Made by a program: the position numbers and the translations under genes. Shown here piece by piece: positions 34,108 through 42,500 of a stretch of 64,000 nucleotides of DNA. The notes under the pieces were generated by a model, which was not told the DNA's origin, searched no databases, and saw only the letters and a program-made list of their open reading frames with translations. Each line of letters begins with the position of its first letter. Position 1 is the first letter of the stretch. The stretch is from Caldilineaceae bacterium (lineage in GTDB: Bacteria; Chloroflexota; Anaerolineae; Caldilineales; Caldilineaceae). Where the stretch lies: contig JACKBC010000001.1 in assembly GCA_020634755.1 (NCBI GenBank), positions 1 through 64,000 on the forward strand, written 5' to 3'.

Positions 34108-34782
34108 ATGTCTGCTGTTGTACGAGCAATCTTGGTAGTTGGTTTTATTTTTACTCAGGTGTCTGTTGTCGCTGCACAAGACGAGCCCATTCCAATAGAT
34201 ACCAACCCCACCGCTATTGAAAGTATTACAACAACTGTGGAAACGGTTGGAGCCCCCGTCTCACCAGTTTTGGACCGCCAGGCTGTGGCCGCCCAATATG
34301 CCTATCACCAGCAAACGCCGTTGCCGCTAAAAGGTCGGGCCATGTATTACAACCCAGGTATTATGGAAACCGTACTGGAAAATCGTTTGCGTTTTGGCAC
34401 AGTGGATATTTGTGGTGAATGCATTGGCTATGTGGCCATGATGCGTGTGGGTGACCTGAACCGGCGCGTCTGGATTCAGCTGCCCGACGATACGGTGCAC
34501 GGGCCATTTCAGGTGATTGATGCCGCCGATGTAGGCCACGTGCCCATGTTGATTGAAAAAGAGTGGGCCATTGATGTAGATTATGAAACGGCTCATGGCT
34601 GGGGCATGCGCAGCCCGTGGCGCGTGACCGTGCTGAGCGAACCGCCGGCCAATATACAACCAGCGCCGCTGGTGGTCGAAAATCCCGAGTTTCAAGTTGA
34701 TATTTATCGGGGCGAAAAGCTGGCCTACTACAATCAATCGGCCGAATATTTTGGTCATATTGACGAGCTGTATATTCGCTAA
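34108..34782 (+). CDS. Secreted RlpA-like / double-psi barrel protein
   Basis: 224 residues from ATG 34108, which has AAAGGAG 8 bases upstream; a longer frame from 34060 is not favoured. A Sec signal peptide (hydrophobic core VVRAILVVGFIFTQVSVV, then AAQ|DE) indicates export. After a Thr/Pro-rich linker (about 28-75), a domain beginning KGRAMYYNPGIMETVLENR has the look of a double-psi beta-barrel (ITVRVGDL-like MMRVGDLNRRVWIQLPD, then PFQVIDAADVGH). Two cysteines (CGEC) lie between its halves. RlpA and related barrels act on peptidoglycan. The family call is by motif impression only. Confidence 0.65.
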   Translation: MSAVVRAILVVGFIFTQVSVVAAQDEPIPIDTNPTAIESITTTVETVGAPVSPVLDRQAVAAQYAYHQQTPLPLKGRAMYYNPGIMETVLENRLRFGTVDICGECIGYVAMMRVGDLNRRVWIQLPDDTVHGPFQVIDAADVGHVPMLIEKEWAIDVDYETAHGWGMRSPWRVTVLSEPPANIQPAPLVVENPEFQVDIYRGEKLAYYNQSAEYFGHIDELYIR

Positions 34783-34816
34783 CCTACCCCCTCGCAAACA
34801 TACTCTTGCCCAACAT

Positions 34817-34851
34817 AAAAGTCCGCCGTGATCGATCGTGGCGGACTTTTT
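34817..34851 (+). terminator. Rho-independent terminator
   Basis: AAAAGTCCGCC and GGCGGACTTTTT pair over 11 bp around a 12-base loop and end in a T run. It closes the 34108-34782 gene. Confidence 0.9.
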
Positions 34852-34860
34852 GCTTCGTGT

Positions 34861-34933
34861 CTGTCCGTAAATTCGCTGTGCCGAACCGATCTGCCAGATA
34901 CATCATCGGGTTCACAAGCGAATTTACGGATAG
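34861..34933. repeat. 73-bp CTGTCCGTAAATT element, copy E1
   Basis: CTGTCCGTAAATTCGCT at the left pairs with AGCGAATTTACGGATAG at the right. It is followed directly by CTTCTTA. Confidence 0.75.
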
Positions 34934-34950
34934 CTTCTTAATGCTATTCG

Positions 34951-35033
34951 CAGTAGAGCGCAATCGCCAGAATAGCGCCGGCTTTAACAAACCAGACCGA
35001 CGCCGTTCTCGCCAATGCCGTTGCGGTGTACTG
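34951..35033 (+). repeat. 83-bp CAGTA element, copy C3
   Basis: Starts CAGTAGAGCGCAATCGCC and ends TGCCGTTGCGGTGTACTG. It ends one base before the stop codon of the convergent FmdE-like gene. Confidence 0.85.
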
Positions 35034-35034
35034 A

Positions 35035-35658
35035 TTATATAAAGCTTGTACACACGTAATATGCATCGCCGGCACAGTGACGGCAGAGCGTGCGACCGTC
35101 CTGATGCACCTCGCGCTCGTTGATGATCTCCTCACCACACTGGGCGCAATTGGTGCGAATGATGGGACGGCTCACAATGGTGGACACCGGCGTGGTGAGC
35201 GCTACTGGTTGGATCGTGAGCAATTCGCAATCGGGCATCCGTTGGTATCCCTCAAGCTGCGCAAAATAGTGGCGTCGCTCGTCCGGGGCATACTGATGGG
35301 CGCGCTGGCGCACATCCAACCGCGGCGCTACACGAACCGCCTGTTCGGTTTTCACATCGACAAAGACCGCGGCAATTTTGCCATAATCTGCCAAACGCAG
35401 CGTGCGGTGGCCCATGCTGGCTCCCGTGGCAACCTCCACGCCATCGGCAAAGCAGCCATCTGTTTCCACAATAACCAGCAGCCGTTTATCTGTGCGGGGA
35501 ACATCCAATCCCAACGCGGCGCCGCCCGCCAACCCAAACCGTACCCCCAACACCTGGCGCGGGCACAGATGTTTATGGCGGGCGGCGGATTGCGTTAAGA
35601 GGCCTTGAATATCTGGCATGGGTGCGCGTTCTTTGGGTTCATATAGAGAATTCGTCAT
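35035..35658 (-). CDS. FmdE-like protein with C-terminal zinc finger
   Basis: 207 residues. The N-terminal domain (HKHLCPRQVLGVRFGLAGG, VETDGCFADGVEVATGASMGHRTL, DYGKIAAVF) matches FmdE, first described next to methanogen formylmethanofuran dehydrogenase but widespread in bacteria. The His-x5-Cys and DGC..D positions would bind metal. The C-terminus has CAQCGEEI...CRHC, a zinc ribbon often fused to bacterial FmdE. Its biochemical role in bacteria is unknown, though molybdenum/tungsten enzyme maturation or metal sensing has been suggested. It is a single gene here with no formylmethanofuran or molybdopterin genes nearby. Confidence 0.82.
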   Translation of the reverse strand: MTNSLYEPKERAPMPDIQGLLTQSAARHKHLCPRQVLGVRFGLAGGAALGLDVPRTDKRLLVIVETDGCFADGVEVATGASMGHRTLRLADYGKIAAVFVDVKTEQAVRVAPRLDVRQRAHQYAPDERRHYFAQLEGYQRMPDCELLTIQPVALTTPVSTIVSRPIIRTNCAQCGEEIINEREVHQDGRTLCRHCAGDAYYVCTSFI

Positions 35659-35843
35659 GATATCGTTTCGTCTATTGTATCATAGAGCCGCACAATAAAA
35701 GGGCTGACGTAGCCCCTTGCCGCGCCTGAGCAGGCAGCGCACAGAACATCGATTCAGCCATAAATAGCCTTGGTTTGCATCGGTACCCACCGGAATCGTG
35801 TGAACTTGATCACACTGCACGTATCATTTTCGCCACTGCAACG

Positions 35844-35860
35844 TTATCTATTATAGATAA
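35844..35860. promoter_or_regulatory. AT-rich palindrome upstream of the large secreted protein
   Basis: TTATCTA-TTA-TAGATAA, perfect 7-bp arms. It lies 31 bases before the chosen ATG, overlaps a TATTAT -10-like sequence and could be an operator. Confidence 0.4.
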
Positions 35861-35891
35861 AATGATCGTGGGAAAGGAGAAATGTTCAAGA

Positions 35892-38800
35892 ATGGAGATG
35901 GCTAAGATGCACCCAAAATCGAAGCATGCAAGTGATGTGAGAAGCCCCATTTCGTTTCGTCTACTTCTGGCCATTGTTTCAGGTCTACTGGCGACCATCC
36001 TGGTGGGAATCCCCCTTCCCATACAGGCGGCGCCAGCTGCGCCCGACGAAACAATTCAGCTCACGGCGGTGGGCGATACGTTTATTCGCGCCAGCCAGCC
36101 GGATGCCAACTTTGAGGGACAGCAAACGTTAACGGTGAGTCGGCAGGTGGTCAATCTAGGCAATCAACAGGTTGTGTTTGAAGAAAACGCCCTGCTGCGC
36201 TTTGATCTGTCACAAATTCCGGTTGGCTCCACCATTAACCGCGCCGTGCTGCGGATTGCGCAACTGGACATGTCCGGCAACGCCGCCTGGGACATGTCCG
36301 TCGCGCAAATAATGGCCGCATGGCAGCCGTCCAGCGCCACGTGGAACAGCCGTCCCACCTCCATCTGCTGTACGGACACGGCCAGCAGCCCCCTCAGCAG
36401 CCCGGTGCTGGTGAGTTGGAATGTGCTGCCACTGGTACAGAAGTGGGTGGGCGATCCAACCCACAACCCCAACTATGGTTTTTTGCTGCAAGGCTTTGGC
36501 AACGCCGCCCAAAGCCGCACATTTAGCAGCCTGGAGGGCAACACGCCTCCCGAGCTGATCATTGATTACACGCCGCCACCCACACAAATTCTCATTCCCG
36601 CCCAAACTACCCCGGTTGCGCTAGATGGAGACTGCGATTTGCGCGCCGAATACGCCAACGTACCCGGTTATCTCTATTTTGATCAGTTTGGACAGACCGG
36701 TAACGTCTATTTTAAACACGATGGCAAATATATCTACATCTGCGCAAATAGCGATAAGGGACTGAATACCGGTCGCTTTTTTAGCGTGTATTTGGATGTG
36801 GACAACGGCCGCGAAGCCGTGGCGGAAAAAGACGACTACGCGTTGCGCATTGGCGTGGAGAGCAACGAATTGCGCAGCTTGGCCGGCACGGGCGTGGCCA
36901 ACGGATACACCGCGCCAGGGCCATCCGGCTGGCTCGCCGCCGCCCAAACCACCGGACTCTCTACGGGGACCGATGGCGCCGAATATCAGATCCCGCTTGT
37001 AAGCCTAACCGGCGCCTGTTTAGAAAAGCTGGGCGTTGCCGTTTATCACCAGGACGTCAATGGCGCCGGTGACGACTTTGGCTGGCCTTCCAACCAATTT
37101 TTCGACCAGCCGCAAACGTGGGTGGAAGCTACGCTGGAAGGCATTACTTGCCCCACGGCACAGCGTATTCAAGTCTGCCAACAGGCCAACAATGAATGTC
37201 CCGCCGCGGCTGGCGCCGAGGTATTTCGCATTAGCAGTGGCAACGTGACCCGCTACAGCACCGACGCCAGCGGCTTTGTGCAAGATAACGGCGAAATTCA
37301 CATAGGCGATACGCTGTGGGCGCGGCTGCCGGTTTCTAACTCGCTGGCCTTTGCACCGGGCCAGCCCAATAGCTTTCATCTCTATGAAACCAATGGTGCG
37401 CCTCAGCTGGTAACCACCGGCAGCTTTGACATTGACACCGGTATCATGCGTGTGCCTGTCGGTCCGGCCCACCCACTGCTGGTGCATGACTTAGATATTT
37501 CGGCCCAATGGTATCTGCAAGCCGATGCCGATGAGGAAGCCTGGCTGCGCGATAACGTGCTGGCGGCGTCTAACCATCTCTATGACTTTACCGATGGTCA
37601 ATTTGCGCTGGGTCAGGTGACGGTGCACCAAATGGAAGAGGGCTGGGGCGAATCCGACGTCAAGCTCTACATGAACAACACGCTCTATCCCAATGCCGAT
37701 ATTGGCGGCGTGGTGGCCACCACCACCGTGGACATTTCGCCCGTCATCTCCGTTACATACGAGCCGGGTCACATCCACATGGGCTCCAACTGGAACAAGT
37801 TTGGCGTGCCGCCCAACCAGGAAGTCATTCTAGACGGCAGTCCGGTGCCCACCGGCACCATGCAGGCCGATTGGGGCGTAGCATTGGCCCATGAACTGGG
37901 ACATTACCAATTCTTCCTCTTTGACACCTATCGCGACGCCGAAGGCGCCAGCAATGAAGAGATTGCCGCTCTCTGCACAGGCTCCGCTATGGGCAACGCC
38001 TACGATCCGCAGAACTACGGTTTTATCGCGCTCCAGAGTGAATGGGACGCCAAGTGCAGCCAGACCGAAGCCTACGTCCAGCTGCAAGGCCGCACCGAGT
38101 GGGACACCATCCACACCTGGTATCCGTGGGTGATTACGCCCAGCGCCTTTGTAACCGGTCCGGTGGCGCCGCCGGTCAACCTGACCAGCGTCACTTTTGT
38201 CACGCCCACGGTTACGCCGCCCAACCCGCCGCCCAGCAGCGATATTTTCAACTTGCTCTACGTGGATAACGAAACCAGTTCGGGCGAGGCGCGCGGCTTT
38301 GTCTATCGCGGCGACCGCATCTATGAAGTGGGCAAGCCGGCCAAAGGCTCTACCCAGCTTGAGTTGACCGGCGTCCAGGTCAGCGACCGCCTGTGCGTCT
38401 ACGACATCAACGATAATTCAGAAGCACCCGAAACGCCGCGCCACCAATTTGGCTGCGAAACCGTGGTGCTCAACGACAACGAAATGCAGATGACCAAGCT
38501 GGTCCCGTGGCAGCCCGAAGTGGCGCTGCTGCAAACCGGCCCGCAGCAGCTCACGCTCTGGGTCACGCAAACTGTTTCCAGCGGCCAGCAGCTTATGGCT
38601 CGCCTCTATCCCGAAACCGGCGACGCCCTCTCTGGCGAAGTGGCGCTGACCGGCAGCGGTGTCTACAGCCACGTTTTCAATCTGGTTGAGCCCGTGCCTG
38701 CGGTCTACGTGCAGCTATGGGTCAACGAAGCGCCGGACGGGTTAGATACACGGCGCGAGGTGGTGGCCGATCGCGGCGCGGGGGGTGGGGGTGCATTTGG

Positions 38801-39248
38801 GCCGGCAAAGCACTTTTCGGGCGTATTTGTAGTTTCATCGGATGGCAAGGCCAGCTTTGAGAGTGCTGATGTTACAGACTTAAAAGCTGGCGAATCCATT
38901 ACATTTCAAAGCATGCCGGGAACGCCGCCGCTGCCTGCTAATAAGCTGATTATCGGCCAGTCCTATCGGCTCGACGCGTATCCGGCGGCGTTGGTAAATG
39001 GCGGCACTGTGCGCATTCAGTATGAGGAGGCGCCAATTGTGCAAGCAGCTTCGGTAAGTGCGGCCGCCCCTGCGGTCCATTTCTGGAATGGCAGCCGGTG
39101 GATCGAATTTGACACCACAATCAGTACGCCGACAAATGCGGCCGACGGCATTCAAGAAGCAGCCGCGGCCAGTCAAGGGATAGGTGTTTATGCCGTATTG
39201 TTGGATATAGGTGGGTATTCTACCTATCTGCCGCTGGTGCAAAAGTAA
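35892..39248 (+). CDS. Large secreted protein with DNRLRE-like domain and HExxH zincin motif
   Basis: 1118 residues from ATG 35892 (AAAGGAG 12 bases upstream). A Sec signal or membrane anchor lies near 20-45 (FRLLLAIVSGLLATILVGIP). Residues about 57-235 resemble the DNRLRE beta domain (VGDTFIRASQPDANFEGQ, LLRFDLSQIPVGSTI, WNVLPLVQKWV). A beta domain with FFSVYLDVDNG follows to about 420. H667-E-L-G-H671 sits in VALAHELGHYQFFLFDTYRD, a zincin motif whose trailing Asp may be the third ligand, with a later Cys and Met (CTGSAMGN). The C-terminus reads GGYSTYLPLVQK. Probably a cell-surface or released metalloprotease-like protein; the substrate is unknown. Confidence 0.8.
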   Translation: MEMAKMHPKSKHASDVRSPISFRLLLAIVSGLLATILVGIPLPIQAAPAAPDETIQLTAVGDTFIRASQPDANFEGQQTLTVSRQVVNLGNQQVVFEENALLRFDLSQIPVGSTINRAVLRIAQLDMSGNAAWDMSVAQIMAAWQPSSATWNSRPTSICCTDTASSPLSSPVLVSWNVLPLVQKWVGDPTHNPNYGFLLQGFGNAAQSRTFSSLEGNTPPELIIDYTPPPTQILIPAQTTPVALDGDCDLRAEYANVPGYLYFDQFGQTGNVYFKHDGKYIYICANSDKGLNTGRFFSVYLDVDNGREAVAEKDDYALRIGVESNELRSLAGTGVANGYTAPGPSGWLAAAQTTGLSTGTDGAEYQIPLVSLTGACLEKLGVAVYHQDVNGAGDDFGWPSNQFFDQPQTWVEATLEGITCPTAQRIQVCQQANNECPAAAGAEVFRISSGNVTRYSTDASGFVQDNGEIHIGDTLWARLPVSNSLAFAPGQPNSFHLYETNGAPQLVTTGSFDIDTGIMRVPVGPAHPLLVHDLDISAQWYLQADADEEAWLRDNVLAASNHLYDFTDGQFALGQVTVHQMEEGWGESDVKLYMNNTLYPNADIGGVVATTTVDISPVISVTYEPGHIHMGSNWNKFGVPPNQEVILDGSPVPTGTMQADWGVALAHELGHYQFFLFDTYRDAEGASNEEIAALCTGSAMGNAYDPQNYGFIALQSEWDAKCSQTEAYVQLQGRTEWDTIHTWYPWVITPSAFVTGPVAPPVNLTSVTFVTPTVTPPNPPPSSDIFNLLYVDNETSSGEARGFVYRGDRIYEVGKPAKGSTQLELTGVQVSDRLCVYDINDNSEAPETPRHQFGCETVVLNDNEMQMTKLVPWQPEVALLQTGPQQLTLWVTQTVSSGQQLMARLYPETGDALSGEVALTGSGVYSHVFNLVEPVPAVYVQLWVNEAPDGLDTRREVVADRGAGGGGAFGPAKHFSGVFVVSSDGKASFESADVTDLKAGESITFQSMPGTPPLPANKLIIGQSYRLDAYPAALVNGGTVRIQYEEAPIVQAASVSAAAPAVHFWNGSRWIEFDTTISTPTNAADGIQEAAAASQGIGVYAVLLDIGGYSTYLPLVQK

Positions 39249-39249
39249 A

Positions 39250-39325
39250 GACTAGCGTGCGTCGCACTGGCCAGAGGAACTTGTGCACTAGCCCCCCCTG
39301 ACAGCCAGTGCGACGCATGCTAGTC
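39250..39325. terminator. 22-bp inverted repeat behind the secreted protein
   Basis: The arms 39250-39271 and 39304-39325 (GACTAGCGTGCGTCGCACTG at the left) match with one mismatch in 22 around a 32-base loop. It lies 2 bases after the stop codon. Confidence 0.7.
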
Positions 39326-39459
39326 AACGAGGAAAGCCCTTCACAACGCGAAATAACTTCATTAGCGGTGTGCGACGTACACGTGGTGCGCCAGAGACCA
39401 TGACATACGGGGCGATGGGAGTGGCCGTTCGCCATGAGAACCCAACCTCATTTGTATCG

Positions 39460-39517
39460 GACTTACGTAAGCCTAGAGTAAAGGCGTCTGGTCAACCGCT
39501 GGCGCTGCGTACGTTGT
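39460..39517 (+). repeat. Short D-family element
   Basis: GACTTACGTAAGCCTAGAG at the left and GGCGCTGCGTACGTTGT at the right, only 58 bp long. It ends 12 bases before the stop codon of the convergent cyclase gene. Confidence 0.65.
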
Positions 39518-39528
39518 GTTATATTCCA

Positions 39529-42500
39529 CTAACTTGCACTGTCTATATGTTGGACTGCCTCCAGAATCTCTCGATTATGAGGCACGTTTTCTAAGAAAGA
39601 TTGGCGCATGATAGGGTCGGATATCCGATTTGCTCGTTCCATGAGCAAGTTGTACGCTGAATGTAAGGACCGGGTTGCTGCTTCTTCATCGTCCATATGA
39701 CGAAACACTTGACAGCACATCCAATAGTCTCTATGCGGAAAGTCTAACTCTTCAGTGCTAGATTCGCGCAGAATTTTAAGAGCGTCATTCAGATTTGTTT
39801 CAGCTTCTTGCTGGTTTTGAATGAATGAGTTTGCCATTGCTATTGTTAGTAGAACTGAAGTTGTTGATTCGTCTAAATTTAGCAAATGAAACTTTTGTAA
39901 AGAGTCTCTTGCATATTCAATGGCTTGATGTATTCTTTTTTGTTGCAAGTACAAAAAGGCGATATCACCTAAACATATTGCTTCTAGGTGCTCGTTACCA
40001 AGAGTTTGCGCCAATTGTAGGCAAATTAATAAATGCTTTTCTGCATCGAATATTTGCCCAGAATCTCTTAATACTTGACCCAAGTTACACAAAATGTACG
40101 CCTTACCAGATTCAGAGCCAATTTCCTCTGTTATTTTTAACCCTGCCTTCAAATTAAGTCTAGCTTGACTCCAATCACCAACCATCATGTAAAGAATACC
40201 AAGTTCATTCAGGATAAGTTGCTTATGCCACGCATCATTGATCTGCTCCTGTATCTTCAGGGCATGTTTCAATAGAGGCTCTGCCCCCCCGTGATCTCCT
40301 TGACTTCCAAGAACTTGAGCAATGCTGAGGGTACTAGCTGCTTCGCCAAACCGATCACCAATGCTTTGACGGATGGCCAAGGCCTCTCTAAACTGAGATA
40401 GTGCTTCGCCGAAAATTCGATGATAGTAATTTACTACGCCTAAAGCATTTAAAGTCCGAGCTTGATTTTTACGATTTGATAGACTTTGGTTAATCTTGAG
40501 ATCTTGCTGTAGTTCAACCTTTGATTCATCATATTTTCCTTGTTGTCGATATACCAAAGCTAATCCGTAATGTGCTTCCGCTTTTTCAGCCTGCAAATCA
40601 CTTGAGTTATTAATAACATCAAGCACTTTTCGATACGCCCCCTCTGCGCCATCATAATCGCCCTGGCGCCAGGCAATCATGCCCAGCTTGGCCTGGAAAC
40701 GAGCCTGGCTGGCAGCGTCGTTTTCAGCGCGGGCCAGATCAAGACCGCGGTTGGCGGCCTGCTGCGCTTGCGGATAGTCGCTGATCGACTCGTAGTAGTC
40801 GCTCCAGAGAAGAGCGGCTTCGCGGGCGGGGGCATCCAGCGCGGCGGCTAGTTGGGCAATGGCATCGCGTTCCTCGTCGCGGCGGCCCAGGATGTGCAGC
40901 ACTTCCACTTTGGATTTGAGCCACGGCCAGCGCACGTCCAGCCCCAGCGCGCGGTCATAATAGGTAAGTGCGGTTTCGTTGGCGTATTCGCGTTTGGCGC
41001 GGTCGCCGGCCAGGCCCAGATAGCGCAGGGCGTTTTGGCGCACGGTGGGCTGGTTCAGATCGCCATTGTAAAAGTGATGGGCCAGCCGCTCGCTCTGGTC
41101 CGGTTGCAGCGTCTCCAGCGCATGGCCCACGGCGGCGTGCAGATCGTGGCGCTGCTCTTCCAGCAGCGTGCGGTAGACCACCTCTTGCGTAACGTTGTGC
41201 TTAAAAATATAGCTGACCTGCGGCGTTTCCGCCCGTGCAAAGTCGCGCGCCAGCAGCAGCTCCAGTTCGGACAGCAGCTGCGGCGGTTCGGGTTTATTGG
41301 GATGGCCCGCAGCTAGCAGATCCAGCTCAAAGATGCGCCCAATAACGCTGGCGGCTTTGATGGTCAGCTTGACCGGCTCGGGTAGCCGATCCAAGCGGGC
41401 CAGCACAATGCCGTGGATCGAGTCGGGAATGCCCAGCTCCACGGCAGACAGATTGGCGTCGGGGCGCAGCGTCCACTCGTCGTTGACGCGGGTCAAACAG
41501 CCTCCCTTTTCCAGCTGATTAATCAGGTCGTGGGAGAGCGTCCAGCCGCCGCGAAAAGGGAGCAGCCGCTCGGCGTCCTGCAGCGCGTCCAGCAATTCTT
41601 CGATGTAAAATGGGTTTCCCTGGGCCAGTGCCTGCACCAGCGCCAAAGCCAGCGGGGGAACCTGGTCGCTCCCCAGCCGATTGGCCACCAGCGCGGCCAC
41701 GCCTTCCGCTGAAAGCTCGGCCAGCGGCAGCAGCGTTTGGTGCGGCAGGCTGGCCACCTCGCCAAGAAAACGCTCGTTGTCTGGCGTAGGCGGGCGCTGT
41801 ACCAGCATGAGCAAAATGGGCACATCGGCAATGACGCGGCCCAGCGCCAGCAGAATGGCCTGTGACGCCTCGTCCATCCAGTGGGCATCTTCGATGAGCA
41901 GCAGCAGGGGTTGAGCGCGCGCACGCGTCTGCAAAATTTCCAATGCCAGGGCAATGAGCGCTTCACGGCGCAGTTGGGCATCAAAGGCGGCCGTGGTGGC
42001 GTTGTCCGCAATGGGCAAGCCCAATAGGTCCCCCAGCAGCGGCAGGCGCAACAGCCATTCGGGGTTCATCCATTCGACCAGCTCGCTTAGCTGCTCAATT
42101 TGCGCTTGCTGTTCGGCGGTAGTAAGCGTCTGCTGGGTGGCCGGCAGACGCAGCAATGTGCGCGCCATTTGGCGAATAGGAAACCAAGCCGTATCGCGAT
42201 TAATGCTCTGGCAGGCGCCAATGACGGGCTGTAGACCTTGTTCCGGCGCCCGCTGCACCGCAGTAGCGGCCAACAAACTTTTGCCGACACCAGCCTCGCC
42301 CTGCATGCGTAATATGTGGCCGCGCTGCGTCTCTACCACCTGCGCCATTAGCGCTTCGACCTGAGCCAATTCATCGACGCGGCCCACCAGTGGCGGAGCC
42401 AGCTCGGATTCAAAGCCTGGCGCGGGCGTCATCTGCGCCTGCACAATATTAAAGACCGGCTGCGGCTCGGTTTTGCCCTTAAAGGTGCGCAGCCCCAATT

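Noticed and set aside
39370..39594. 74-codon plus-strand frame
   Set aside because: It crosses a D element and the antisense of the cyclase gene end, with no ribosome-binding site.
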